NCBI RefSeq assembly: GCF_036850765.1
Contig: NC_089492.1
Span: 168,576,296 to 168,640,295, forward strand
Direction of reading: 5' to 3'
DNA length: 64,000 nt
Source of the DNA: Saccopteryx bilineata
Taxonomy: Eukaryota; Chordata; Mammalia; Chiroptera; Emballonuridae
Every line of letters starts with the position of its first letter. The stretch's first letter is position 1. The notes under the pieces are model-generated. The model was not told the origin of the DNA. It did not search any database and worked only from the letters and a program-made list of their open reading frames with translations. Below are positions 53,370 through 64,000 of this stretch, piece by piece. The position numbers and the translations under genes were made by a program.

Positions 53370-53726
53370 CAGTTGACCCTTGAACAACATAGGTTTCAAC
53401 TGCATGGGTCCACATATTTTTCAATAAATATCTACATAGAAAATTTTTTGGATATTTGCAACAATTTGAAAAATCCCACAAGCAAACCTTATGATTTTCT
53501 TAATAACTTTTTCTGTTCTATAGCTCACTTTATTGTAAGAATACAGTATATGATACATGTAACATACAAACTATGTGTTAATTGACTGTTGATGTGTTTA
53601 GTAAGACTTCCAGTCAATGGTAGGTGATTAGTAGTAAAGTTCTGGGGGAGTCAAAAGTCATGCAAGGGTTTTTAACTACCCAGGGGGTCAGCATCCCTAA
53701 CTCCCATGTTGTTCAAGGGTAAACTG
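53370..53726. mobile_element. MER2-like Tigger DNA element
   Basis: Ends CAGTTGACCCTTGAACAACA and TTGTTCAAGGGTAAACTG are terminal inverted repeats, flanked by TA at 53368-53369 and 53727-53728. Internal text (AACTGCATGGGTCCACATAT, TTTTTCAATAAATA) matches what I recall of MER2, an ancient mammalian non-autonomous Tigger. Confidence 0.85.
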
Positions 53727-53729
53727 TAC

Positions 53730-54189
53730 AATCAGTTGGCTAAAGTGAGTGAATAGACTTGACAAGGGCTTTAAGTAAATTGTCAGTGGATAGAAGATAA
53801 GTTAGGGTTATTCCCCAAGAGAAGAACACATCATCACTGTAGCCCCACCAAAGGCAAAACTAAAGTTAAGGACAACACCCAATACAACCTTTTTTTCCCA
53901 ACCTTCCCAAAGACATAGTCCCTTTTCTGGTAGTCAGCCCAGGTCTACCAGCTTCCAAGAGTACACACAGATTATTACTTAAGAAGCTATGGGGAAGAAT
54001 CCTATGACCAGAGTGTCATGAATGGCCAAGTGAACAAGAAACCTCTTCAAAGCATTGATACATGGCAGGGCTTCCACCCATAGCAGGACAGGACAAGTAT
54101 CCCCCAAACAGGCTTGTCAGCAGAGACTCACAGCCCTCACTTTCTCAAATGCCTTAAAACTAACCTCTTCAATATGCAAACTATTTCAC
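53730..54189. other. Unassigned intronic DNA
   Basis: Nothing recognised. Confidence 0.35.
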
Positions 54190-54645
54190 AGATAAACAAT
54201 ACTTATCACTAGAATGAAATCTTACCTTTTATGGTGTTATGCTAAGTGAAATGACTCAGATGAGAAAAACCAATACTGCATGCTTTCACTTATAAGCAGA
54301 ATCTAAAAACAAAATGAACAAACAAAACAGAAATAAACTCAGAGGTACAGAGAGCAAACTAAGAGTTGCCAGGTGGGAAGGTGGTTACGGAAAGGATGAA
54401 AAGGTGAAGGAATAAGAAGTACAAACTGGCAGCGACAAAACAGTCACAGGAATGTGAAGTACAGCACAGGGAATAGGGTCAATAATGTTATAATCACTAT
54501 GTATGATGCCACATGAGTACAAGACTTATTAGGGGGAACACCTTGAAAGTTATATAAATGCCTAACCACTATGCCGCACATACAAAATTAATATAATGTT
54601 GAATGCCAATTGTCGTTTAAATTTTTTTAAATTAAAAATAAGTAC
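54190..54645 (+). mobile_element. LINE-1 3' fragment, old
   Basis: TGCTAAGTGAAATGACTCAG, GCATGCTTTCACTTATAAGC, GGTGGTTACGGAAAGG and the long UTR ending near TTAAAAATAAG follow the order of old LINE-1 3' ends. No useful ORF. Confidence 0.75.
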
Positions 54646-55384
54646 AGATCACCAAAGAATAGGTTCATGACATCTGTGTGCAAATCAGTTTTCTCTGAGC
54701 AAATGGTATGTTTATGCCTGTTTAAAAAACAAGCAGCCTCCCATGACAGATGCATTCATCATTCCAACTATCAAGCAGCCTTCTGGCCACTCCTCTGTCC
54801 AACATCTGTCCCAGCCAGCAAGCTAAATCAGCAACACAGTACCTCCGGAGACCCTGGGGCCCCCAGGGCCAGAGTTCAGATTCTGCATAGTCCTACCACT
54901 CCTTCTTAGAGTAGACAAGATGAGCCATTAAAGAAAGCAAAAAACATCCCATTTTCCAGGTTTGTTCATCCAGACCTGAATTCCATCATGTTTACAGATA
55001 TACTAAATACCTGCAAAATCAGGAACTTGAGGAAATATACATAGTCATACAAAAGAAAAGCCTCCTTCCAGAAGTTTTATTTCCACAAAGTACCAGAGTC
55101 TATTAGAATCTCATTTATTTTAAAAATCCTTGTTTCTAACCTAAACAAAGTCCTGATCCTATGCAAAAAGCAACCAAAACCACAAGCTCTCAAGATTAGC
55201 AATAAGTCGTGTTAGGCAGTGTGTCCAGCCTAATAATAGTGTGAAACACCTTGCAGAGATGGGAAGTATAGTACTTCTATGGTGCAGCAGTAGCATATAG
55301 AGCCCACAGGTTTGGGAGCATCCAAACACATTGTTTAAACTGTCACCTTTCCCTAAGTCTAGAGTCAGGCAGGGTAACCAACAC
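54646..55384. other. Unassigned intronic DNA
   Basis: Nothing recognised. Confidence 0.35.
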
Positions 55385-55395
55385 ACAATGCTTTA

Positions 55396-55656
55396 TTTTT
55401 TTTTTCCAAGTAAGAGGAGGGGAGATAGAGAGACAGACTCCCGATCTATTTTTAGTACCTGAGGCAGAGGCTCCACAAAACTATCCTCAATACCCAGGGC
55501 CAGTGTACTCGAACAAATTGAGCCATGATTGGGAGAAGAAGGAGATGGTGGGGAGAAGCAGATGGGAGCTTCTCCTGTGTATCCTGACCAGGAATCAAAC
55601 CCGGGACATCCACATACTGGGCTGACGCTCCACCACTGAGCCAACCAGCCAGGGCA
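55396..55656 (-). mobile_element. tRNA-derived SINE, GCCCTGGCCGG type, diverged
   Basis: Minus-strand head GCCCTGGCTGGTTGGCTCAG at 55636-55655; tail complement (T-run) at 55396-55404. Flanks CAATGCTTTA (55386-55395) and CAATGTTTTA (55659-55668). Confidence 0.85.
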
Positions 55657-55696
55657 TGCAATGTTTTAAATTCAGAGACATCCCTCAATCTCATTT

Positions 55697-55807
55697 GTTA
55701 ATTCACTGCTTGTCTCATGAGCCCTGACCTAGGCAAGCCCAGGGTTTCAAACCAGCAACCTCAGCATTCTAGGTCAACACTTTATACACTGCGCCACCAC
55801 AGGTCTC
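55697..55807 (-). mobile_element. tRNA-derived SINE fragment, CTGACCTGTGGTGG subtype
   Basis: Minus-strand text GACCTGTGGTGGCGCAGTG (plus about 55788-55806), then GGTTTGAAACCC and CCTAGGTCAGGGC. Similar CAATCTCATTTG occurs before and after it, suggesting a complete short insertion. Confidence 0.75.
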
Positions 55808-55809
55808 CC

Positions 55810-56809
55810 AATCTCATTTGAATTCATAGCTCTTCCTTCATCCATCAAACATTTTAATTACTGACATTAATTACATATATTAATTAATTATAAGTAACAC
55901 ACCTGAACTCCACCTTCTTCCCCTTAACACCCTATTGTGTTATAATGCCTTGAGGGTAAGACTTCTCAATCACAAGCATCTCTGCTGTGCAAATATGGAC
56001 TTTCCATAAATACCATTGAGCGCTGCTGACTGACAAACTTTATAGAAACAAAAGACAAAGTACCAGAGCTCTGCTACCAACAGCTTGACAAGACAGATGA
56101 CCACACAGCTTGCAAAATGAGGGTACCAAGTAGCCTTAAGCAAATATTTATGCGCAGATTAAATAAGGTAAAGTGGATAAAAGCACAATAAAAAGTACAA
56201 TACAATATGCAAAATTACTGTATTATCGTATCACTGCAGAGCTAATAAGCAATAAATATTGTGCAGGTTTGTTTGTTTAATAGGAAGATTAGAAAAAAAA
56301 GGCATTACAAGCTGGCAATCCTTCCCTGGAAAAAATGATGACAGATAATTATAAGTAATAAAGACAGAGAAGGTCAATTGTAAGCCAAGGCCAAGTCTTG
56401 AAGTGAGCAGACAGTTTCCCTACACAGTTCATTAAAGACAGCTTTTCTCTATTTCTGAGCAATCAAAATTTATGTGCCCAGCCCCAACCATCTTCTCCTC
56501 CTCCCCTTCCCTTTCTCTCCTCTCTCAGGTCTTCCCTTTCCCTTGCTAGGTGTGGCCAGCTCCAGGGACACAGGGGCTTAAGGGTTTATTCCTCACAGGT
56601 ATTTGCTGGAGCCAGAGATTTGATACCAAGATGGCAACAGGAAATCCTGAATCCAAAGTGGCCCTGAAGAAGTAGATCCTGAAATGCTAACCATTCTCAG
56701 CTCATGTAACACACCACTGATGAGATGCATCCACCACCTATATAAAATAAATTTGAACTTATAGAAAAGAAAGACTCTATAGTCAGAAGATAACTAAGCA
56801 GGGGTTAGT
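55810..56809. other. Unassigned intronic DNA with a possible L2 tail
   Basis: TGCCTTGAGGGTAAGACTTC and following text at about 55948-56030 resemble an L2 3' end. Pyrimidine-rich tract at 56490-56545. Nothing else recognised. Confidence 0.4.
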
Positions 56810-57105
56810 GTGGGCAAAATGGGTGAAGGGGGTCAAAAAGTAAAATTTCCAGTTATAAAATAAAAAAGTCCTAGGGATTTAATGCACAGCACGGTGCCTA
56901 TAGTTAATAATACTTTAGAATATATATGCAAGTCACTAAGAAAGTAAATCTTAAAAGTTTTCATCACAAGAAAAAAATTTGTGATTATGTACACTAGACT
57001 TAATGTGATCATTTTGCAATATACATAAATACCAAATCATTATGTTGTATACCCTAAACTAACATCCTGCTGTATGTTTATTATATCTCAATTTTTAAAA
57101 AAAGA
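56810..57105 (+). mobile_element. LINE-1 3' UTR fragment, old
   Basis: GGTGAAGGGGGTCAAAAAGT, AATGCACAGCACGGTGCCTA, ATATACATAAATACCAAATC and TGTATACCCTAAACTAAC in this order are typical of old LINE-1 3' UTRs; ends in an A-run at about 57097. Confidence 0.75.
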
Positions 57106-57920
57106 CTAGGGACAAATAGAGTCTTTTAGAATCTGACCTTTGAGGTCACAAAGAACCATAGAAATGAGAGGATTCAGTCTCTTCATTTGACAGGTAAGAA
57201 ATCTGAGACTGGAGAACGCTGATGACTCAGGCATTACAAAGCACCGGGAGTGAACTGCATTATGTGAGACTAGAGCCCACATACAGCTTCCAATGATTTT
57301 ATGATAACCAATAAAGAAAGACAGGCTAATATCAACTAAGCACAGAGGCTGCCAAGCACTGTTCCTGGTACTTCAGATCCATTCTTTTCCCCCAATCATA
57401 ACAATCTGTATTAATTACGTAGTATTAGTTGCATTTAAATAAAAGGAAAGTAAGGCCAAGTTCATACAAGTAATAAGAACAAGATTTCTTTCCTTTTCTA
57501 ACTCCTATTAAATCTATTATTTTCCCCGCCAACACTTAAATTACATACATATGAAATTGAGAACATGTTAGAAAAATCCACCAAAGCCAAATTAACTTTA
57601 AGCATTCCACTCCATATCCTAGATATGAAAAACAAAACCACATGAAATCCATAAGACACAGCAGTAAATCTAAAAATGCTCCCAATCAATTCTAATTCTT
57701 CTTCTTTTTTTTTTAATGAGTTACAGTGCCCCCTAAATAAGCTTCAGTTCTCAACTGTCCACTCATCCTTAATGGAAAGAAGAGTGAGTGTCAAGAGCCA
57801 GGCGAGGTTGTTCAGGAAGCTGAGGACCCATGGCTGTGGGCTACAACCCAGCAAACTAGTACAGTCCTAGCTAGTCAAGTCCACAGAGTCCAGGAGAAAT
57901 GAGAATCAGATGCAAAACTC
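57106..57920. other. Unassigned intronic DNA
   Basis: Nothing recognised. Confidence 0.35.
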
Positions 57921-57929
57921 AACAGTCTC

Positions 57930-58520
57930 CTCCAAAAATTAAATACAGAATTGTCATATGATCCCGCTATCCCACTTCTGAGTACATGTCCAAAAGAACT
58001 GAAAGCAGAGATTTGAACAATTATTTGCACATCTATGATCACAGTAACCCAAAAGATAGAAACAACTCATTAAAGCACCCATAGATGGATGAGTGGGTAT
58101 GCAAAATGTAGTCTACACATACCAAGAAATGTTATTTCAACCTTCAAAAAAAAAAAAGGAAATTCTGACCCACACTACAACATGGATGAACCTTGAGACT
58201 ACTGGGCTAAATGAAATGAACCAGTCACAAAACGACAGATACCATATGAGTCCACTTACATAAGAGACCTAGAGCAGTCAAGATCATAGGGACAGAAACT
58301 AGGATGGTGGTTGCCAGGGCTTAGGGAGAACGTGGAGTTAGTGCTCAAGAGGAGCAGGGTTTCAGTTTGGGAAGATGAACAAAGCTCTGGAACCACAGGG
58401 TGATGGTGACTATATGACACTGGGAACAAACATATCACTTAACAGCATACTTAAAAATGCTTAAGTTGGTAAGTTTTATATTATGTATATTGTACCACAA
58501 TTTTTAAAAAAAATAAAACA
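57930..58520 (+). mobile_element. LINE-1 3' end, old
   Basis: AAAATTAAATACAGAATTGT, ATGATCCCGCTATCCCACTT, TGGATGAACCTTGAGACTAC, AACTAGGATGGTGGTTGCCA and a terminal T/A-rich tail at 58500-58520 give the C-terminal ORF2 region plus 3' UTR. Frames broken. Confidence 0.82.
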
Positions 58521-58639
58521 ATGGTCTCAACAGATACCAGCCCAGCACAAGAGGATGGGGAGCAAGTCTGGAGGAGCTAAGGTGGGCTGGGGAGTGAGGC
58601 AGCCATGGGAACTCATTTTTCAGGAGTCACTTTGTCCTT

Positions 58640-58800
58640 CTAGAAAGGGTTAAACCCAGTAAAGTGAAAACAGAGTGAGAGCCTCTCTGCCTCAGATCAG
58701 TCCAGCTCCTCATCTGTAAATAAAGGCCTAGGGGCTGGTGGTCTCCAAAATCCCAGCCCCATCCTGCACCCTGACATGACCCTCAGAGATGTGACAACCA
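58640..58800 (+). mobile_element. MIR SINE fragment
   Basis: AGCCTCTCTGCCTCAGATCA and CTCATCTGTAAATAAAGG match the 3' half of MIR. Ends approximate. Confidence 0.55.
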
Positions 58801-59369
58801 GCAGTCCCAGCAGTAAGACAGGGATCATCCTCGTGATTAGAAGACTTGAACCCACAGCTGCTGAGTTATTTTTAACTAGGAAAGTTAATCCACTTCATTC
58901 CAGTCACCTACAGAAGGCGGCTGAAGTGTTTCACAAATGGGAAAGCACAGGGCAGGCTATGCCAACACTTCACTGAGTGTGGTACTGCTGACATCCAGAT
59001 GGTGTCCTTACCCGAAGCCCAAGGCAGAGCCTCGAAAAGCCCCAAACCAAGCTGTACTCACGGGTACTCTGATGAGAAAAAGGAGGCAGAAAGACTCCAA
59101 CAGGGCAGACGTTGCTTACTTCAGCTCTTTTGGGCCCACAACAGAGCTTGCAGGCAATGTACCTAAAGCAGGCAAGAACTTAAAAAGTGTGGCTCAAAAG
59201 CCCTAAGTTCCTTGACTAAGTATCTCCATTTTTAAGAGCTAGGAATACAAAAGCCAACTTCTTATATTGTGGTTAAAAACAACACAAAATGTTTGATTAA
59301 GTAAATTTAATTGTTTTTATTAAGGTTAAAGTGATACCCAGGCTAATGTGTTTAAGGAGATCTGCAGTA
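58801..59369. other. Unassigned intronic DNA
   Basis: Two overlapping plus-strand ORFs (58776-58976, 58937-59206) show no recognisable motif or splice context. Nothing else recognised. Confidence 0.35.
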
Positions 59370-59590
59370 CACACATGAGAATTCCAGTCCTAGATTAATT
59401 ACTAACATAGGTAATGAGTAAAGTTGCTATAGATTACTAGAGTAAACAATTACAAGAGGTCCTGTAGATAAAATACCAGTGTAATTAAATTACAAAGTAG
59501 GAAATGACTAGTTGCTCTATATTAATTACCAAAGTAAAATAATTACTAGAGTGGAAGTGCCCTAGATTAATTCTAGAGTAAGTTCCATGA
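59370..59590. repeat. Degenerate A/T-rich motif cluster
   Basis: Variants of TAGATTAATTACTA, ATTACTAGAGTAAA and TTACCAAAGTAAAA recur with irregular spacing. It looks like decayed tandem duplication; no clean period. Confidence 0.5.
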
Positions 59591-59672
59591 GGGCAGGTCT
59601 TTGTTTTGGTCACTGCCTAGAAAACAGCGAGGCGCAAGAAGGCACATGGGAAATACCTGTTGAATAAACTTG
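59578..59672 (+). mobile_element. L2 LINE 3' tail
   Basis: GTTCCATGAGGGCAGGTCTT, TGTTTTGGTCACTGCCTAG and ACCTGTTGAATAAACTTG match the terminal part of mammalian L2. Confidence 0.72.
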
Positions 59673-59901
59673 TTTTCCAAAATCTTCATTCTCCTAAAAC
59701 TCAATGCTTAGTGACTACAATCAAGGCATAACCTAACGCGTAATATGTATCCATGGTATTAAAAAGTGCTATGTCAAAGTTGCTTAGAGCTTGCGGGAGG
59801 TGGGGAAAACATATATATATATCAATATATATACATTGCCTATCCTGAAGATGGCAACTGGGACCCCCGGAAACCTCAACTCTCTAAAAACCAGGTTACA
59901 A

Positions 59902-60538
59902 TTCAATTAAAAGAAGGGCAGAGGACCTAAGTGGACATTTCTCTAAAGAGGACACACAGATATTCAACAGACATATAAAAAGATGTTCAATGTCACTAAT
60001 CAACAGAGAAATAAAATCAAACCACAACAAGATATCACCTCACATCTATCAGAATAAATCAACAAACAACAAATGATGGTGAGGATGTGAAGAAAAGAGA
60101 ACCTTTGTACACTGTCTGTGGAAATGCAGATTGATGCAACCACTACAGAAAGCAGTATTAAGGTTCTTCAAAAATTAAAAATGAAACTGCCTCATGACCC
60201 AGTAATTCCACTTTTGGGTATTTTTCCAGAGAAATCCAAAACACTAATTCAGAAAGATATATGCACCCCAGTGTTCACTGCAGTGTTATTTGTACTAGCC
60301 AGGATATCAAAGTAACCTAAGTGCCCATCAGTAGATGAGCAGATAAAGATCTTCCAATACAATGGAATATTACTTGCCATAAAAAAAGAAGGAAGGAAGG
60401 AAGGAAGGAAGGAAGGAAGGAAGGAAGGAAGGAAGGAAGGGAGGGAGGGAGGGAGGGAGGGAGGGAGGGAGGGGAAAGAAAGAGAGAGAAAGAAAGAAAG
60501 AAAGAGAAAGAGAGAAAGAAAGAAAGAGAAAGAGAGAG

Positions 60539-60605
<67 letters not shown>

Positions 60606-61065
60606 GAAAGAAAGAAAGATCTTACCATTTGCAACAATATGGGTGGACCTACAGGATATTACACTAAATAAAATAAGTCAGATGAAAAAGACATATACCA
60701 TATGACTTTACCTATATATGAAATCCAAAAAACAAAAGTAATGAACTAACATAACAGAAACAGAATCATAGATACAGAGAACAAACTGTTGGTTGTCAGA
60801 GGGAAGGAGGGTTGCGGGGCTGGGTGAAAAAGTGAAGGGATTGAGAAGTACAAACTGGTAGTCACAAAATAGTCCCAGGGATGTCAAGTACAGCATAGAG
60901 AGTACAGTCATTAATAATGTAGTAACTATGCATGGGGTCACATGGGTACTACACTTATTAGGGTGATTAGTTCATATATTACAAAATTGTCTAACTATTA
61001 TCCTTGAAACTTATATAAAATAATATTGAATGTCATTATAATTGAGAAAATTTAATTAATTAATT
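59902..61065 (+). mobile_element. LINE-1, 5'-truncated, with microsatellite inside
   Basis: From AAGGGCAGAGGACCTAAGTG to the A/T-rich end at about 61065: C-terminal ORF2 (including LKMKLPHDPVIPLLGIFP at about 60170) and 3' UTR. Target duplication AAAACCAGGTTACAA (59887-59901) and AAAATCAGGTTACAA (61066-61080). The ORF2 remnant is cut by the GGAA/GAAA tract at 60385-60620. Confidence 0.88.
60385..60620 (+). repeat. GGAA / GGGA / GAAA compound microsatellite
   Basis: About 55 bp of (GGAA)n, then (GGGA)n to about 60472, then a long (GAAA)n with GAGA interruptions to 60620. Pure purine on the plus strand over some 235 bp. It replaces the AAAAAAGAAGGAAA codons of LINE-1 ORF2, a known seed for expansion. 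Confidence 0.95.
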
Positions 61066-61107
61066 AAAATCAGGTTACAAAATGGTTGTTTCAACAAGAA
61101 AATCAAT

Positions 61108-61282
61108 GGCCATGACTGGTTAGCTCAGTCAGTTAAGAGCATCCATCCCAAAATTACAAGGTTGTGGGTTCGGTGTCCAGTCAGGGCACACAGAGGGAGC
61201 AACCAATGAATGCACGACTGAGTGAAACAGCAAATGAATGCTTCCCTTCCCCCACCTTCCTTTCTCTCTCTGGCTCTCTAAA
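61108..61282 (+). mobile_element. tRNA-derived SINE, short older subtype
   Basis: Head GGCCATGACTGGTTAGCTCA, B-box-like GGTTCGGTGTCC, GGGCACACAGAGGGAGCAAC, CT-rich tract, A-tail. Confidence 0.78.
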
Positions 61283-61312
61283 AATCAATCAACCAATTAA
61301 TTAATTAATTAA

Positions 61313-61470
61313 GCCCTGGCCAGATAGCTCAGTTGGCTGGAGCGTCATCCCAAAGTGCAGAGGTTGCCAGTTTGATACCCCACTCAGGGCACATATAAGA
61401 GCAGTTCGATGTTCCTCTCTCTCCCTGCCTCTCTCTCCCTGCCTCTCTCTCAAAAAAAGAAAAGAGAGAG
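61313..61470 (+). mobile_element. tRNA-derived SINE, short older subtype
   Basis: Head GCCCTGGCCAGATAGCTCAG, B-box-like AGTTTGATACCCC, GGGCACATATAAGAGCAG, CT-rich tract and short A-rich tail. In tandem with the copy at 61108. Confidence 0.78.
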
Positions 61471-62495
61471 AGGGAGAGAGAATGCTACTACATTTCCTTA
61501 GGAAAACATCCCTACATCCCACTCTCTGGGGCACACATTTATTTTAAATACTATAAAACGGACTCAGTACTGTAATTCAGGATAGTCACAACCTTTATAA
61601 TTTACTGAAATAAAATTTAATTTCATATTTTCCTTCTAGAAATAAATTTTATTTTTTGAATCCTGACAACATATTTGTAACAAAAAATGACATGCATTTA
61701 TAAAGCAGAGAAATGAAGTCTGATTATTCAATTCGCAGCAGCAGTTAGTTGCCCCAGACAAGGCAGTATAGGGGTATCCAACACACAGGCACCTCTTGAC
61801 CCCAAATGCCAACTGAGTCACATCATCCAATGCCTAGGCTGCCATGGTCTCTTCAAGGAACTGCCCTTGTAAGGTTTCCTTGGGTTCCACCTAAATTAGT
61901 TAGTCCTTTTGGTGGTCAGTCACAGATTTTTTCAGGCATTTTTTCCCCCCAGTATTGAATACTTAACATCATTTCCAAAAGCAGACTTTCTGGGAAAATT
62001 CTGCTGTGGTCCCCCTCACCTGGATTCAAATCCTATGCCCTGCCCATCTTAAGGCCCAGCAGCTCTTCCACAAGTCCACAGCATATACAGCCCACCACTC
62101 AACACTTTATTTGCTGACAAGCAAATTTATAGCAACACTACCAAACCCTACCTTGGCAGAGCTGCCCTTACATGCCGTTCTTACGTCCTCACCACCCAGC
62201 CAGTGTCCAGGCCACTCTCCACTCCATCACAAGTACCTGCACCAAACTGCTCTCGCTGAGCTTGCCAATGTCTCATGAACCTTTCCCGTTCTACAGTGAA
62301 GAGCTGATGCCTCTTCCCTCCATCCTTCTGAATATACTTTTCTCTTGGCTTCCAGGAAAATATTGTGTGATTTCCTCCTGTCCCTCAATTATTTCTCAGT
62401 CCCCCATGTAGTTTCCTCCTCTACAGGCCCTACTAGATGGCTCACAGGCACATCAAACTAACTTGTCCAAAACAGGCTCTCAGAGGCCACAGCAC
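61471..62495. other. Unassigned intronic DNA
   Basis: A/T-rich to 61980, then pyrimidine-rich; no element or exon recognised. Confidence 0.35.
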
Positions 62496-62790
62496 TTTTG
62501 CATATACTGCTCCCTCTGCTCAGAAGACTTTCTCCCACTTTTCAGCTAACTAACACTATGCCACACAGCTTGCAGGTCTCAGCCGAGATCACAGGTCCTC
62601 AAGAATGGCACCCTGACATTCCAAACTAAATGAGTTTCCCCATTATTCCCTCTCACAGTCCCCTGCACTTACCACAATTTACAATTTTGTATTTTCTGGT
62701 TCAATATCATCCATCACTACCACTAGCACCTCCACTGTTCTCAACTGTAAGATTCACAAGGACACAGGGCCTGATACTGTTGATTGATAT
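62496..62790 (+). mobile_element. L2 LINE 3' fragment
   Basis: CTGCTCCCTCTGCTCAGAAG, CAGGTCTCAGCCGAGATCAC, CACCCTGACATTCC and GTAAGATTCACAAGGACACA lie in the order of the L2 3' region. Strongly diverged. Confidence 0.7.
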
Positions 62791-62907
62791 GTTCTCTTGG
62801 CTTTTCAGCTTCTGTAAATGAAAATAATTAAATGGAATTTGCCAATATATAGAAAAAAATATTACTGTTTGAAGTACAAATACTTCCACAAAGCAAAAAC
62901 TGTTATT

Positions 62908-63282
62908 TATTTATTTATTTATTTATTTTCTGAAGTTGGAAACGGGGAGGCAGTCAGACAGACTCCTGCATGCGCCCAACCGGGATCCACCTGGCATGCC
63001 CACCAGGGGGCAATGCTCTGCCCATCTGGAGCGTTGCTCTGTTGCATCCAGAGCCATTCTAGCGCCTGAGGCAGAGGCCACAGAGCCATCCCCAGCGCCC
63101 GGGGCCAACTTTGCTCCAATGGAACCTTGGCTGTGGGAGGAGAAGAGAGAGACAGAGAGGAAGGAGAGGGGGAGGGGTGGAGAAGCAGATGGGTGCTTCT
63201 CCTATATGTCCTGTCTGGGAATCGAACCCGGGACTCCTGCACGCCAAGCTGACGCTCTACCACTGAGCCAACCAGCCAGGGC
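62908..63282 (-). mobile_element. tRNA-derived SINE, GCCCTGGCCGG type
   Basis: Minus-strand head GGCCCTGGCTGGTTGGCTCA at about 63264-63283; the tail is (TTTA)n on the plus strand at 62904-62930. Flanking AAAACTGTTATT occurs at 62896-62907 and 63284-63295. Confidence 0.92.
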
Positions 63283-63295
63283 CAAAACTGTTATT

Positions 63296-64000
63296 GTTAT
63301 TACTATAGTTATTACTGTTATGCAGGTTGAGAAACTGAGACCCCTGAGGATTGGGTTACAGTCACAGCACATTTCTGAGGCCACAGGAGAGACAAAAGTC
63401 ATAAACTTTTATCTCGAAACTGCTGCCTCACTAGACAACAAAAAAAATCCGGGATATCTTTTAATTTTAAATGAAAGAACCTGACTAAATTAGATACATT
63501 TCTGAAAATAGCTTTTAAGCTCTATGAAATTGACACTGCCCACACAAGCTAAAGATTTTGAAAGCTATAAATATAGTTCACTGGAAGGACAAATATCTGA
63601 AAGAGGGCTGATCCAGGGGTCAATAATGACACACTGTCTCAGTGCCTCTCCTGATCCCCTTCACCCACATACAGCTGGTAGCCAGAAGAAAAGGCCACAC
63701 GCTCTCCCAAACTTTATATTCCATGTATTTTTTTTATCGAAGTTACACATGCATATAAAGAAGCATGTAATGATATAAGGCTCATGAGAAACCCAACAGT
63801 CCCTTCACTCCTCCCTACTCCTACTTCTCAGATCCCCAAAGGCAACCTCTTCCCATTCTTAACTGATTTTTTCTGGACTTCACACATCTCCAAAGAACAC
63901 GTTTATATTACCACTTCTTGAATTTTTTAGTTTAGGCATTAGCTGTCAATTTCAAAGCTAAAGAATTTATCTCTCATTCATTCACCAAGACCACCACCCA
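63296..64000. other. Unassigned intronic DNA to window end
   Basis: No exon, CpG-rich stretch or element recognised. Confidence 0.35.

Noticed and set aside
60317..60637. 106-codon minus-strand ORF rich in Phe, Leu and Ser
   Set aside because: Translation of the GGAA/GAAA microsatellite.
53000..64000. First exon or CpG-island promoter of TBC1D8
   Set aside because: No CpG-rich region or matching N-terminal peptide was found on the minus strand; the first exon is probably beyond the window.

Overview
The window is vertebrate nuclear DNA from a placental mammal, very probably a bat. Evidence: LINE-1, MIR and L2 remnants (mammalian), more than 25 copies of two tRNA-derived SINE types opening with 'GCCCTGGCCGG' or 'GCCTGACCAGG' (a head I associate with Chiroptera, most closely with horseshoe and leaf-nosed bats), and several families of class II DNA transposon (hAT, mariner, pogo/Tigger, piggyBac), which are unusually common in bats. 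The species is inferred; no accession could be checked.

Only one host coding segment could be recognised: a 111-nt minus-strand exon at 8664-8774 with a polypyrimidine tract and AG acceptor, a GTGAGT donor and phase 1-1 ends. Its translation fits the N-terminal region of the RabGAP TBC1D8. On that reading, 1-8663 is the following intron and 8775-64000 is the large preceding intron, without a visible first exon or CpG island. Everything else is transposable-element strata plus unassigned intronic DNA.

Layout. 1-3190: 3' part of a young LINE-1 with an uninterrupted ORF2, cut by the window edge. 3262-8500: SPIN-like hAT fragment, piggyBac-like MITE candidate, SINEs. 8664-8774: TBC1D8 exon. 9155-12440: complete 3.3-kb fossil hAT transposon with 8-bp target duplications, interrupted by a solo LTR. 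13749-20004: full-length decayed LINE-1 with a SINE in ORF1. 20473-27084: short hAT and mariner elements, a 56-bp minisatellite, many SINEs. 27183-29621: compact two-LTR retroelement (copy A). 29711-43470: SINEs, solo LTRs, a pogo/Tigger fossil, a hAT MITE, a tail-to-tail LTR pair, and a LINE-1 carrying an inverted 207-bp copy of part of itself. 44706-45605: deleted mariner. 46917-53165: a piggyBac fossil split by retroelement copies B and C. 53170-64000: older intron sequence with MER2, LINE-1 3' ends, MIR, L2, a GGAA/GAAA microsatellite and SINEs.

The most notable item is the retroelement group A, B and C. Each has an LTR starting TGTTGGGCA, a primer-binding site that looks complementary to tRNA-Ser, only about 0.9-1.1 kb of internal DNA, and one ORF with a proline-rich start, a hydrophobic segment, an acidic coiled coil and a small Cys cluster. 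No pol or env is present in any copy. The architecture resembles a non-autonomous, MaLR-like derivative of a class III (ERVL/HERV-S-like) retrovirus. The ORF differs between A and B by in-frame indels except at its very end. None of the elements appears to work with the host gene; they are passengers in its introns, though LTRs and SINEs bring promoter and polyadenylation signals.
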